From NCBI RefSeq assembly GCF_024198215.1, contig NZ_JAKCFA010000027.1, positions 62,001-126,000 on the forward strand: a DNA stretch of 64,000 nt, read 5' to 3'. This document shows, piece after piece, positions 1 through 9,270 of this stretch; within the stretch, counting starts at the first letter, position 1; every line of letters begins with the position of its first letter. This stretch comes from Myxococcus qinghaiensis. Lineage in GTDB: Bacteria; Myxococcota; Myxococcia; Myxococcales; Myxococcaceae. A model generated the notes under the pieces. It was not told the DNA's origin and ran no database searches. It saw nothing but the letters and a program-made list of their open reading frames with translations. Both the position numbers and the translations under genes were made by a program.

Positions 1-32
1 GCGGAGGATGACACACCCCAGCGCCCGGTTCC

Positions 33-1118
33 TCAGCGGAAGCCCGGGGGGCGCCGCTTGTCCTGGTCCTTCTCTCCGTCCGTGACTTTCAGCCGGGCGC
101 CTGGCGACAGCTCGAACACCAGCCCGAACTGCCAGAGGTTCACCCGCTCCAGGAAGAGGATGTTGTAGTAGTCCTGGCCGTGCACGTAGCGCGCGAAGAT
201 GCCGAAGCCCGCGCCCCAGTACGGCAGCGCGGTGGCCTCGGCGCTCACCGTGGCGCGTCGGTGGGGCGTCTCTCCGAAGGGGGCTGACAGGGCCAGCTCC
301 AACTGGAATCGGTGCTGATTCCAGAGGCGCTCGCCCACCACGCTCATCCCCCAGTTGCCGTCGCCGTAGACGCGCCGCTGGTAGTTGGCGATGCCGCCGG
401 GGCCGACGGCCGTGTTCAGCTCCAGGAAGCTGCCGCCGCCCACGAGCCAGGCGCTGTCCAGGTCCGGGTCCACCGTCAAGGCGCCCAGGGCGTGCAGCTC
501 TCCGCGCAGGAAGTTGGTGGAGAAGCTGCCGGTCAGCTCGTTGAGCGGGAGCTCTCCTTGCTCGGACGGGGGCGTGCAGGCGCCGTTCTCCCTCGCCTGA
601 TTCGAGAAGAAGCACCCGTCCTGGCCATTCGAGTAGTGGCCCACGATGAGGTTGGCCGCGAGCATCAGGCCCCGCCGTGAGCGGACGTTCCCCTTCGGGC
701 CCGGCAGCATGCGCAGGTGCGCCACCTGGAACGTGGCCTTGGGGATGTAGGACGGCGGGATGACGGGAGCGCTGGGCGTGTTGAGCAGCCGCAGATGGAT
801 GGACGGCGTGAGCACCGCCGACAGGAACCACTCGCCCGCCTTGTGCCGGAAGTGGCCCGTGTGGAGCTGGGGAAAGAAGAGGTTGGGGGCGACCTGCGCC
901 TCGAACAGCAGCGGCGCGGGGGAGTACGGGGCTCCCACGCGGCGGATGTGGCTGGGCGAGCCGAAGACGTAGCTGCGGTCCAGGAAGAAGGGGGTGGGGG
1001 CGGTGAACTCCCATTTCCAGTCAGAGCCCCAGGCGGGGGAGGCGACGAGCAGGAGGGCGACCAGTGCTGGCAGCGAGGTCCTCGCCCTGGACTGGCGTCT
1101 TCCTGTCACGTTCCGCAT
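33..1118 (-). CDS. Outer-membrane phospholipase A-like beta-barrel protein
   Basis: This 361-residue protein starts with a Sec signal peptide (hydrophobic run at about residues 15-28, then a small-residue cleavage site near 30). The rest has the alternating aromatic pattern of a beta-barrel. Residues 160-165 read GHYSNG, matching the His-x-Ser-Asn-Gly core of OMPLA/PldA, where His and Ser are catalytic. Asn202 in STNFLRGEL could be the third triad residue. The C-terminal GQDYYN stretch resembles the end of PldA barrels. By family it would hydrolyse phospholipids in the outer membrane. The Ser163-Asn202 spacing of 39 is much longer than usual because of an insert carrying Cys169 and Cys181. 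The ATG has a GGGAG-type ribosome site. It is divergent from the M3 peptidase. The barrel is likely; enzymatic activity is inference. Confidence 0.55.
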   Translation of the reverse strand: MRNVTGRRQSRARTSLPALVALLLVASPAWGSDWKWEFTAPTPFFLDRSYVFGSPSHIRRVGAPYSPAPLLFEAQVAPNLFFPQLHTGHFRHKAGEWFLSAVLTPSIHLRLLNTPSAPVIPPSYIPKATFQVAHLRMLPGPKGNVRSRRGLMLAANLIVGHYSNGQDGCFFSNQARENGACTPPSEQGELPLNELTGSFSTNFLRGELHALGALTVDPDLDSAWLVGGGSFLELNTAVGPGGIANYQRRVYGDGNWGMSVVGERLWNQHRFQLELALSAPFGETPHRRATVSAEATALPYWGAGFGIFARYVHGQDYYNILFLERVNLWQFGLVFELSPGARLKVTDGEKDQDKRRPPGFR

Positions 1119-1313
1119 GGGGCGCTCCCGACGACGAGGGGGGCGTGAGTCGCCCGACCGGGTCGCCGGATGCTCTAGCCCGCTTCAAGGCCCCCCTCAC
1201 CCGGGCGGCGGGGCGTCTGTCCGCGGCCGGGAAGACGCGGCCTCCGGAACGTGTTGGGCGCCCCGATTCCGTGCTTTGGTGCACACCCCTTTTCGTCGGG
1301 AGAACCACTTTTC

Positions 1314-3518
1314 ATGCGTAACCTCTTCTTCGCCAGCGCGGGTGTGGCCGCGCTCGTCTCCTCCGGCTGTGCGACGACGTCCCCGGAGGCCCGCCCCGAA
1401 GTCGCCGCGCCAGCCTCCTCCAGCGAGGCCGCCGCGCCGGTGGCCCCCCAGCTTCCCCTGCTGGCGAAGTGGTCCGGCCCGCACGGCGGCGTGCCTCCCT
1501 TCGCCCAGGTGAAGGTGGACGACTTCAAGCCCGCGATATCGGCGGCGATGGACGAGTACCGCCGGGAGCTGGCCGCCATCGCGAGCAACCCCGCCGCGCC
1601 CGACTTCGAGAACACGCTGGCCGCGCTGGAGAACGCGGGCCGCACGTACGCCAACGTGGAGACGCTCTACGGCATCTGGGGCTCGTCCTTGAGCAGCCCG
1701 GAGTTCCAGGCCGTGGAGCGGGAGATGGCGCCCCGCTTCGCCGCCTTCGAGGACGAAGTCACGCAGAACGAGGGCCTCTTCCGCCGCATCGAAGCCGTCT
1801 ACCAGTCCCCCGACAAGGCGAAGCTGACGCCCGAGCAGCAGCGCCTGGCGTGGCTGCACTACACGCGCTTCGTGCGCTCCGGCGCGAAGCTGGACGCGGC
1901 GGCGAAGGCGCGGCTGGGCGCCATCAACCAGCGCCTCGCGTCGCTCTACACGTCCTTCAGCCAGCACGTGCTCGGTGACGAGGAGGGCTACACCGTCGTC
2001 CTGGAGTCCGAGGCGGACCTGGCGGGCCTGCCGGATTCCGTGCGCGCGGGCGCCGCCGCCGCGGCCGAGGCGCGGGGCCAGAAGGGCAAGTGGATCATCA
2101 CCAACACGCGCTCCTCCATGGAGCCGTTCCTGACCTACTCGTCGCGCCGTGACTTGCGCGAGAAGGTCTGGCGCAACTACGTCAACCGGGGCGACAACGG
2201 GGACGCGCGCGACAACAACGCCATCATCTCGGAGGTCCTCAAGCTGCGCGCCGAGCGCGCGAAGCTCCTGGGCTACGCCACGCACGCGCACTGGCGCCTG
2301 GAGAACGCCATGGCCCGCACGCCCGAGCGCGCCATGGAGCTGATGGAGGCGGTGTGGAAGCCCGCCGTGGCCCGCGTCCGCGAGGAGGTCGCCGACATGC
2401 AGAAGGTGGCCGACAAGGAGCGCGCGAAGCTGAAAATCGAGCCGTGGGACTACCGCTTCTACGCGGAGAAGGTCCGCAAGGCGAAGTACGACCTGGACCA
2501 GAACGAGGTGAAGCCCTACCTCCAGCTGGAGAAGTTGCGCGAGGGCATGTTCTGGGTGGCCGGTGAGCTGTTCGGCTTCGCCTTCACGCCGGTGACGGAC
2601 GTGCCCGTCTACCACCCGGATGTCCGCGTCTGGGAGGTGAAGGACCAGGCCACCGGCCGTCACGTGGGCCTGTGGTACTTCGACCCGTACGCGCGCCCGG
2701 GCAAGCGCTCCGGCGCGTGGATGAACGCGTACCGCAACCAGGAGCGGTTCAAGGGGGAGGTGACGACCATCGTCTCCAACAACTCCAACTTCGTGAAGGG
2801 AACGCCGGGCGAGGCGGTGCTCATCTCCTGGGAGGACGCGAGCACGCTGTTCCACGAGTTCGGCCACGCGCTGCACGGCCTCAGCTCGTCGGTGTCCTAT
2901 CCGTCGCTGTCCGGCACCAGCGTGGCGCGCGACTACGTGGAGTTCCCCTCGCAGCTCCTGGAGCACTGGCTGTCCACGCCCGAGGTCCTCAACACCTTCG
3001 CGCTGCACCACCAGACGGGCAAGCCCATCCCCCAGGCGCTGGTGGCGCGAATCGAGAAGGCCGCGACGTTCAACCAGGGCTTCGGCACGGTGGAGTACCT
3101 GTCCTCCGCGCTGGTGGACATGAAGCTGCACCTGGCGGGCGACGTGAGCATCGACGCGGATGCCTTCGAGCGCGACACGCTCAAGGCGCTGGGCATGCCC
3201 AAGGAAATCGTCATGCGCCACCGCACGCCGCAGTTCGGCCACGTCTTCGCGAGCGACGGCTACTCGGCGGGCTACTACAGCTACCTGTGGTCCGACACCC
3301 TGACGGCGGACGCCTTCGAGGGCTTCACCGAGGGCAAGGGCGCGTACGACAAGGCGGTGGCGGAGAAGCTGCGCAAGAGCGTCTTCTCCGTGGGCAACAC
3401 CGTGGACCCGGCGGAGGGCTACCGCGGCTTCCGAGGGCGCGACGCCGGCATCAACGCGCTGATGCGCAAGCGCGGCTTCCCGGTGCCCGCCGCCGCGCAG
3501 ACGAAGTCGCAGCCCTGA
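1314..3518 (+). CDS. M3-family zinc metallopeptidase (peptidyl-dipeptidase/oligopeptidase), lipoprotein
   Basis: The product has 734 residues and resembles Dcp/thimet-type oligopeptidases, which cleave short peptides. The zinc motif HEFGH lies at residues 514-518, with the following H-x-L-H-G context and the downstream Glu-containing stretch (YVEFPSQLLEHW) usual for M3 enzymes. I chose the ATG at 1314 over the in-frame upstream ATG at 1251. It follows a GGGAGA ribosome site and gives a clean lipoprotein signal with lipobox SSGC near residue 18, whereas the longer form buries that signal behind 21 unlikely residues. It probably acts in the periplasm or is anchored to a membrane, degrading peptides released by secreted proteases. 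It ends at a strong terminator shared with the convergent chitinase-like gene. Confidence 0.93.
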   Translation: MRNLFFASAGVAALVSSGCATTSPEARPEVAAPASSSEAAAPVAPQLPLLAKWSGPHGGVPPFAQVKVDDFKPAISAAMDEYRRELAAIASNPAAPDFENTLAALENAGRTYANVETLYGIWGSSLSSPEFQAVEREMAPRFAAFEDEVTQNEGLFRRIEAVYQSPDKAKLTPEQQRLAWLHYTRFVRSGAKLDAAAKARLGAINQRLASLYTSFSQHVLGDEEGYTVVLESEADLAGLPDSVRAGAAAAAEARGQKGKWIITNTRSSMEPFLTYSSRRDLREKVWRNYVNRGDNGDARDNNAIISEVLKLRAERAKLLGYATHAHWRLENAMARTPERAMELMEAVWKPAVARVREEVADMQKVADKERAKLKIEPWDYRFYAEKVRKAKYDLDQNEVKPYLQLEKLREGMFWVAGELFGFAFTPVTDVPVYHPDVRVWEVKDQATGRHVGLWYFDPYARPGKRSGAWMNAYRNQERFKGEVTTIVSNNSNFVKGTPGEAVLISWEDASTLFHEFGHALHGLSSSVSYPSLSGTSVARDYVEFPSQLLEHWLSTPEVLNTFALHHQTGKPIPQALVARIEKAATFNQGFGTVEYLSSALVDMKLHLAGDVSIDADAFERDTLKALGMPKEIVMRHRTPQFGHVFASDGYSAGYYSYLWSDTLTADAFEGFTEGKGAYDKAVAEKLRKSVFSVGNTVDPAEGYRGFRGRDAGINALMRKRGFPVPAAAQTKSQP

Positions 3519-3541
3519 GCGACTTCGTCCGGTGACACTCC

Positions 3542-3591
3542 GGGGGGCGCGAAGCACGGCCAGCCGCCGCTTCGTGCCCCCCTCGCTTTTT
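3542..3591. terminator. Bidirectional intrinsic terminator
   Basis: A 14-bp stem (3542-3555 with 3569-3582, one G-T wobble) closes a 13-nt loop and is followed on the + strand by a five-T run at 3587-3591. It lies between two convergent stop codons and can serve both genes. The T-run abuts the stop of the minus-strand gene. Confidence 0.85.
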
Positions 3592-5351
3592 CAGGGGTCC
3601 AGGAACGCGCGCTTCACGTCCATGAGCAGCTCGTGCCGCTTGCCCGCGGGCTCGCCATCCCGGTGTCCCTGGTTGATGGTCCAGATGATGGTGCCACCCA
3701 GGCCCTGCGAGCGCGCCCACTGGCCCTTGGCGAAGACGGACTGGCCATCCTCGTAGGAGATGTAGTTGCAGTGGCCCGGGCCATTCACGGAAGGGGACGA
3801 GAGGTAGGGAGAGGCGGCCTTCTCGTCCCAGTGCCGCTCCGCCGACGGGTAGTAGTTCTTCATGATGTTGGCGTAGCTCATCGCGTTGTCGCTCTGGCCC
3901 TCGAGGACGTCGGGGCGGCCGTCCAGCGGCGTGCGAGGCTCCGTCACGCCCTGCCAGCAGGTGCCGAAGAACCCGATGCCCACGCCCAGCCGGCCGCGCG
4001 GCACGCCCGCCTTCAGGTAGCCCTCCACGGAGTAGGCGACGGAGGTGGGGCGGTTCGGCGCTTCGTCCTTGAGGGGACTGGAGTGCCAGCTCTCCCAGCC
4101 GCCCCAGTGGCCGCTCATCTTGTAGGACATGATGTTGAGCTGGTCGACGCGCTCCGCGAGCCGGGCCATGAACTTCTCCTCCACCTCCGGCATCCCGAAG
4201 TTGGAGTTCAGCCAGTTCACTGGCACGGTGATGATGATGTCCGGGCGGGCCGCGCGCAGCTCGTCAATCAGCGCGATGAGCAGCTCCCCGTCGTTGCCCG
4301 CGGGCGGCAGGTTGATGGGCTCCCAGTCCAGGTCCAGCCCGTCGTAGCCCAGCTCCTCCATCGCCCGGATGAGCTCCTTCACGAAGACGATGCGGCTCTC
4401 CCCCGTGGACGCCAGCACGAAGCCGTCATGCTCACCGAAGCCGCCCACCATCAGCAGGGACTTCTTCCCCGCCAGCCGGGCCCCCGCCGACAGCGCCTTG
4501 GCGATGATGGGCCCTTCGTAGGCGGTGACGTCGAAGTCCGTGAACAGCGTCCCGTCGTACCGGGGGCGCACGCGGCCCACCACGATGTGGGTCAGCCCGC
4601 TGAAGTCCACATCCGCCGGCTTCAGCATGTCGCGCTGGTAGCCCACGTAGTAGCCCGACACCCAGCTCGCCGGCGCACCACCGGGGCGCGGCGTCACCGG
4701 GCCAGCCATCGCCGTGGGGCCCTCGCCCACCTCGTTGACGGCCCTCACCGTGAAGACGTGCGGCCTGTCGTTGGTCAGGTCCGGGATGCTCACGCTCGCG
4801 GCGGGCGCGTCCACCGTGACGGACCTGCCCCCGGGCTCGGCGGTGACGATGTACTTCGTGAGCGCGCGGCCCCCGTAGCTCGCCGGCTGCAGCCAGCTGA
4901 CGTAGGCCTGCCCGTTGCCCGCCGTCGCCCGCACGGAGCGCGGCTGCCCGGGCACCGTGGGATTGCTGATGGACATGCCCGGCATCGGCATCACCGGAAC
5001 GGACGGGACGGAGGCGGTGCCCTCGCCCCGGGCATTCACCGCGGAGACCTTGAACAGGTACTCGAAGCCATTGTTGAGGCCCATCACCGTGGCCTGGCGC
5101 TCGCCCGCACTGACGATGGCGCCGCCGCACGCGGGCTGGCAGCGCACCACGTAGTACAGGAGCGGGTGGCCCCCGTCGCTCGTCGGAGGCGTCCACGTCA
5201 CCAGCGCCTGGGAATCCGCTGCCTGCGCCTCCACCGCGGACGGCTCCGCCGGAAGGCCAGGGCCCTCGTCACTCTTGCCGCATCCCCCGAGCAGCGTCCC
5301 CACTCCCACCGCCAGGACGAACCGCCACTGCGCCGCGTGTCGAGTCTTCAC
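3591..5351 (-). CDS. Chitinase-like GH18 lipoprotein with two fibronectin type III domains
   Basis: The 586-residue protein has a lipoprotein signal (lipobox LGGC, Cys24), two fibronectin type III domains (about 35-120 and 130-222) and a glycoside hydrolase family 18 domain (about 228-580). The GH18 signature DxxDxDxE is complete at Asp337, Asp340, Asp342 and Glu344, with Glu344 the expected acid/base. The SLLMVGGFG strand before it also fits. It probably hydrolyses chitin or related N-acetylglucosamine polymers at the cell surface, which suits a predatory soil bacterium. The start is GTG at 5351, with a GAGGTG ribosome site and a TATAAT box about 28 nt upstream. Confidence 0.92.
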   Translation of the reverse strand: MKTRHAAQWRFVLAVGVGTLLGGCGKSDEGPGLPAEPSAVEAQAADSQALVTWTPPTSDGGHPLLYYVVRCQPACGGAIVSAGERQATVMGLNNGFEYLFKVSAVNARGEGTASVPSVPVMPMPGMSISNPTVPGQPRSVRATAGNGQAYVSWLQPASYGGRALTKYIVTAEPGGRSVTVDAPAASVSIPDLTNDRPHVFTVRAVNEVGEGPTAMAGPVTPRPGGAPASWVSGYYVGYQRDMLKPADVDFSGLTHIVVGRVRPRYDGTLFTDFDVTAYEGPIIAKALSAGARLAGKKSLLMVGGFGEHDGFVLASTGESRIVFVKELIRAMEELGYDGLDLDWEPINLPPAGNDGELLIALIDELRAARPDIIITVPVNWLNSNFGMPEVEEKFMARLAERVDQLNIMSYKMSGHWGGWESWHSSPLKDEAPNRPTSVAYSVEGYLKAGVPRGRLGVGIGFFGTCWQGVTEPRTPLDGRPDVLEGQSDNAMSYANIMKNYYPSAERHWDEKAASPYLSSPSVNGPGHCNYISYEDGQSVFAKGQWARSQGLGGTIIWTINQGHRDGEPAGKRHELLMDVKRAFLDP

Positions 5352-5378
5352 CTGCGCACCTCATGGACCAAGCTACCG

Positions 5379-5384
5379 ATTATA
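5379..5384 (-). promoter_or_regulatory. Candidate -10 box (TATAAT) of the GH18 gene
   Basis: A perfect TATAAT on the minus strand sits 28 nt before the GTG start, unusual in such G+C-rich DNA. No good TTGACA-like -35 lies 16-18 nt further upstream, so this may be activator-dependent. The 199-bp spacer to the divergent M20 gene shows nothing else clear. Confidence 0.5.
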
Positions 5385-5550
5385 CGGGGAAGCCTGACAT
5401 TCCTTGTGCTGGAATTGTGTAGCAATACTGCATGTGATTGCCCCAGGACAAGGGTTCGGCCTCGTCTCATATCCTGAGAAAGCGAAGGCCAGGGAGTGGA
5501 CGTTCCCAGGTCGCCCGGTAGCTCCTTTGCTAGGTTGGGCGCACCCGCTC

Positions 5551-7011
5551 ATGAAACGACTCCTCCTGTCCGTGGCCCTTGGGGTCAGTGTCCTCGCCGT
5601 GGTGCTGGTCGTCCGAACGCTCACGTTCCGCTCCCGTCAGGTCGCACCGGAGCCGGCGACGGCGCTGACGGTGGACGCGCAAGCCCTGGCCTCGCGCCTG
5701 TCGGGGGCGCTGCGGTTGAAGACGGTGGCCGCGTCGGAGGGCACTCCCGCGGACGACGCGGCGTTCGAGGCCCTGCATGCCTACCTGCGAGAGCACTTCC
5801 CGCGCGTCCATGCCGAGCTGAAGCGCGAGGCGGTGGGGACGCACTCGGTGCTCTACACGTGGCAGGGCACGGACGCCTCGCTTCGGCCGCTGATGCTGCT
5901 GGGGCACCTGGACGTGGTGCCGGTGCCGCCCGGCACGGAGGCCGCGTGGGCCCATCCCCCGTTCGACGGCGTGGTGGCGGACGGGTTCATCTGGGGGCGT
6001 GGCGCGCTGGACGACAAGGGGAGCGTGCTGGCCCAGCTGGAGGCGGTGGAGGCGCTGCTGGCGGCGGGGGAGAAGCCCCGGCGCACGGTGCTGCTCGCGT
6101 TCGGCGCGGACGAGGAGGTGGGGGGCCAGGCGGGCGCGGTGGTCATCGCGAAGCGGCTCCAGGAGCGCGGCGTCCGGCTGGAGTCGGTGCTGGACGAGGG
6201 CGGCGTCATCATGTCCGGCGCGCTGCCCGGCGTGAGCCAGCCGGTGGCGCTGGTGGGCACGTCGGAGAAGGGCTTCGTCAGCGTGGTGCTGACGGTGAAG
6301 GGGGAGGGGGGCCACTCGTCCATGCCGCCGCCCAGCACCGCGGTGGGCGTGTTGGCTTCCGCCGTGTCGAGGCTGGAGGCCGCGCCCATGTCCACGCGGC
6401 TCCAGGGCGGCAGCCGCGAGCTGTTCACCCGCGTGGGGCCGGAGATGCCCTTCGGCATGCGGCTGCTCTTCGCCAACCTCTGGCTCACCGAGCCGCTCGT
6501 CGTCTCCCAGCTCACCTCCAAGCCCACCACCAACGCGGCGGTGCGCACGACGACGGCCGTCACCGTCTTCCAGGGCGGCGTGAAGGACAACGTCCTGCCG
6601 CCGAGCGCCCGCGCGGTGGTGAACTTCCGCATCCTCCCGGGCGACAGCGTGGACAGCGTGCTGGCGCACGTGAAGGCCGCGGTGGATGACGCGCGCGTGG
6701 AGGTGGGCACGCTGGACTTCCAGAGCGAGCCCTCGCCGGTGTCCCCCACCACTTCCGAATCCTGGCGCGAGCTGGAGCGCTCGCTGCGCCAGGTGTTTCC
6801 CGACGTCCTCGTGTCGCCGTACCTCAACGTGGCCGCCACCGACTCGCGGCACTTCGTGGGGCTGAGCGACAACGTCTACCGCTTCTTCCCCGTGCACCTG
6901 CAGCGCGAGGACCTGGCGCGCATCCACGGCAAGGACGAGCGAATCTCCGTGACGGCCTACGCACAGGCCGTCCACTTCTACGCGCAATACCTGCGCAACG
7001 CCGCGCGCTGA
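5551..7011 (+). CDS. M20-family metallopeptidase (carboxypeptidase S/PM20D1-like)
   Basis: The 486-residue protein begins with a membrane anchor or signal (about residues 3-22) and continues as an M20 di-zinc amidohydrolase. Visible ligands and catalytic residues are His119 and Asp121 in GHLDVVPV, an Asp near 154 in GALDDKG, the Glu188-Glu189 pair in ADEEVGG and the dimerisation-domain motif GGHSSMPPP. This arrangement matches carboxypeptidase S and the N-acyl-amino-acid hydrolase PM20D1 better than ArgE. It would cleave C-terminal residues or N-acyl amino acids outside the cytoplasm. The ATG at 5551 was chosen because it begins directly with a lysine/arginine then hydrophobic signal; an in-frame ATG at 5404 adds 49 unconvincing residues. 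Confidence 0.88.
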   Translation: MKRLLLSVALGVSVLAVVLVVRTLTFRSRQVAPEPATALTVDAQALASRLSGALRLKTVAASEGTPADDAAFEALHAYLREHFPRVHAELKREAVGTHSVLYTWQGTDASLRPLMLLGHLDVVPVPPGTEAAWAHPPFDGVVADGFIWGRGALDDKGSVLAQLEAVEALLAAGEKPRRTVLLAFGADEEVGGQAGAVVIAKRLQERGVRLESVLDEGGVIMSGALPGVSQPVALVGTSEKGFVSVVLTVKGEGGHSSMPPPSTAVGVLASAVSRLEAAPMSTRLQGGSRELFTRVGPEMPFGMRLLFANLWLTEPLVVSQLTSKPTTNAAVRTTTAVTVFQGGVKDNVLPPSARAVVNFRILPGDSVDSVLAHVKAAVDDARVEVGTLDFQSEPSPVSPTTSESWRELERSLRQVFPDVLVSPYLNVAATDSRHFVGLSDNVYRFFPVHLQREDLARIHGKDERISVTAYAQAVHFYAQYLRNAAR

Positions 7012-7031
7012 GACACCGATTGAGACAGGCC

Positions 7032-7051
7032 CCCTGGCATGCCGGCCAGGG
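7032..7051. terminator. Hairpin after M20 gene
   Basis: A perfect 7-bp inverted repeat (CCCTGGC at 7032-7038, GCCAGGG at 7045-7051) with a 6-nt loop lies 20 nt after the M20 stop. There is no T-run, so it could be a weak or Rho-assisted terminator. Confidence 0.4.
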
Positions 7052-7234
7052 CAGCCGAGTCGTGGCCCGACACGCGCGCCATGGATGGGGATGTGGGTTT
7101 GAGACACGAAAACAGGTGATTCAGTCCGCTCTCCCTTCACATCTTCGCGATTTCTGCATTTTCACGGGGGGTGCGGGAGGGCAGATGCGCAACCGCGTTG
7201 ACACGCACCGCGTGCACTTCCAGCATCGGTGTCC

Positions 7235-9034
7235 ATGGCGACCGTCCCCCCTGTTGGAACGCGGCTCGCGAGTCTCGTACTCGCCTCTCTTCTCTTCTCG
7301 ATAATCGCATCCTCCTGTGGAGGCGGTGGCAGTGATGGCAAACCCGACGGTGGTGGCGGCACCCCCGACGGTGATGGCGGCCCGGTCCTTTGTGACGGCG
7401 GCCCCTGTACCTCGGACCCCTGTGGTAACGGCACCCGCGAGACGGGGGAGGCGTGCGACGACAGCAACAAGGTGAGCGGCGACGGCTGCACCGCGACGTG
7501 CACCCTCGAAGAGGGCTGGGCGTGCGAGGTCCCCGGTCAGGCCTGCGTCAAGCTGTTCGGCTGCGGCAACGGCAAGGTGGAGGCCCCCGAGCAGTGTGAT
7601 GACCGCAACGTGCTGTCCAACGACGGCTGCAGCGCGACGTGCACCATCGAGCCGGGCTGGAACTGCCCCGCGGTCGGCGGCCGGTGCCACGCCGCCAAGT
7701 GCAACGACGGCTTCCGGGTGGGCGAGGAGGAGTGCGAGGACGGCAACGTCGCCCCCAACGACGGCTGCTCGCCGACGTGCAAGCTCGAGGAGGGCTGGAA
7801 GTGCCCCACGGTGGGCGCGTCCTGCTCGAAGACGACGTGCGGTGACACCATCATCGAGGGCACCGAGGAGTGCGACGACGGCAACAAGGACATGGGCGAC
7901 GGCTGCTCGCCCACGTGCAAGCGCGAGCCGCGCTGCGCCAACGGCGTGTGCCAGGCCACCTGCGGCGACGGCATCATCCTGCCCAACGACACCTCCGAGC
8001 AGTGTGACGACGGCAACGCCCGCTCGAACGACGGCTGTTCCTCCACGTGCAAGCTGGAGTCGGGCTACATCTGCCAGGTCATCCAGACGGAGCCGCCCAC
8101 GACCATCGCGCTGCCCGCCGTCTTCCGCGACTTCCGCGGGTATGACCTGCAGGCGCAGGGCTCGACTCCGCGCGGCCACATCGACTTCGAGAATGGCAAC
8201 GGGGCCGAGAAGGGCATCGTGAAGACGAAGCTGGCCACGACGCTCGAGGGCAAGTCCTACCCGGGTGGCAAGCCCGAGTACGCCAAGACGGGCGTCACCT
8301 CCGGCACCACGCATGGCGCGGCGGCCTTCCACCAGTGGTACACGGACACCCCGGGCTACACCAAGACCGTCGTCGGCACGCTGGACATGGTGCGCCAGAC
8401 CAATGGCTCGTACGAGTTCGACCAGGGGCGGTTCTTCCCGTTGAACGACCATCCGGACAGCTGGGTGGCCGCGGGCCTGGAGAACCTGCGCATGGACAAC
8501 GGGCAGCCCCAGCGGGCGCAGAACTTCAGTTTCACCAGCGAGGTGCGCTACTGGTTCCAGTACAAGGGCACCGAGGTGCTGAACTTCCGCGGCGATGACG
8601 ACGTGTGGGTGTTCATCAACGGCACGCTCGCGCTGGACCTGGGCGGCGTCCATGGCGCCGAGAACGGCGAGGTCCGGGTGGCGAACCAGGCCGCCACGCT
8701 CGGTCTCACGGTGGGCGGCATCTACGAGGTCGTTGTGTTCCAGGCCGAGCGCCACACGTCGGCGTCGTCCTACCGGCTGACGCTCAACAACTTCGAGACC
8801 AAGCGCACCGTCTGCGCCGCCACGTGCGGCAACGGCGAGGTGGACACGGGCGAGGAGTGCGACGACATCATCAACGCCGGTGGCTACGGCCAGTGCGCGC
8901 CCGGCTGCGTGCTCGGCCCGCGCTGCGGCGATGGCAAGACGCAGTCGGAGGCTCCGGCCAACGAGGAGTGCGACGACGGCAACACGAACAGCAACGACGG
9001 CTGCAGCGCCACCTGCAAGGTGGAGATCGGCTGA
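7235..9034 (+). CDS. Fibro-slime domain lipoprotein with myxobacterial Cys-rich repeats
   Basis: About 599 residues with a lipoprotein signal ending in ASSC. A Gly/Asp-rich linker leads into five Cys-rich repeats of the type CGNG..E.CDDGN..NDGCS..C (the DUF4215-like myxococcus repeat). A fibro-slime domain follows at about residues 285-525, recognisable from FRDFRGYDL, a ThrAsp-rich middle, FRGDDDVWVFING and LDLGGVHG. Two more Cys-rich repeats close the protein. By family the fibro-slime domain occurs in secreted or surface adhesive proteins, and its PA14-like fold may bind glycans. Each repeat has paired cysteines suited to disulfides outside the cell. A GTG at 7229 precedes the ATG by two codons and could equally be used. 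Confidence 0.88.
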   Translation: MATVPPVGTRLASLVLASLLFSIIASSCGGGGSDGKPDGGGGTPDGDGGPVLCDGGPCTSDPCGNGTRETGEACDDSNKVSGDGCTATCTLEEGWACEVPGQACVKLFGCGNGKVEAPEQCDDRNVLSNDGCSATCTIEPGWNCPAVGGRCHAAKCNDGFRVGEEECEDGNVAPNDGCSPTCKLEEGWKCPTVGASCSKTTCGDTIIEGTEECDDGNKDMGDGCSPTCKREPRCANGVCQATCGDGIILPNDTSEQCDDGNARSNDGCSSTCKLESGYICQVIQTEPPTTIALPAVFRDFRGYDLQAQGSTPRGHIDFENGNGAEKGIVKTKLATTLEGKSYPGGKPEYAKTGVTSGTTHGAAAFHQWYTDTPGYTKTVVGTLDMVRQTNGSYEFDQGRFFPLNDHPDSWVAAGLENLRMDNGQPQRAQNFSFTSEVRYWFQYKGTEVLNFRGDDDVWVFINGTLALDLGGVHGAENGEVRVANQAATLGLTVGGIYEVVVFQAERHTSASSYRLTLNNFETKRTVCAATCGNGEVDTGEECDDIINAGGYGQCAPGCVLGPRCGDGKTQSEAPANEECDDGNTNSNDGCSATCKVEIG

Positions 9035-9052
9035 GTCGTCCGTCGTGACGAA

Positions 9053-9081
9053 CCGCTCCTGGCCTCATGCGCCAGGGGCGG
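9053..9081. terminator. Hairpin after fibro-slime gene
   Basis: An 11-bp stem (9053-9063 with 9071-9081, one T-G wobble) and a 7-nt loop lie 19 nt after the stop codon, without a T-run. The remaining 189 bp to the next gene shows no further structure I can name. Confidence 0.5.
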
Positions 9082-9270
9082 CTCGGGCCTGCGCCGCCGC
9101 GCGCCAGGGGGTGAAACCCGGCGCGCGGTGGGGGGCGAAGCACGAGGCCCAAGCTCGGCGGTCCGGTAGCCCGGCAGGTCCCCTGGTCCCCCTGGGAACA
9201 GGCGTGGCCCTGGGGTCCAGAAGACCGCGAAGGCGGACGAGTGGGCGTCTGGTATCTTCCGCGCGACTCC

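Noticed and set aside
1251..1313. Longer start for the M3 peptidase
   Set aside because: The extra 21 residues hide the lipoprotein signal, and a good ribosome site precedes the ATG at 1314.
7198..7203. Perfect TTGACA upstream of the fibro-slime gene
   Set aside because: The -10 position 17 nt on (CAGCAT) is poor and nearly overlaps the start codon, so a functional promoter here is unlikely.
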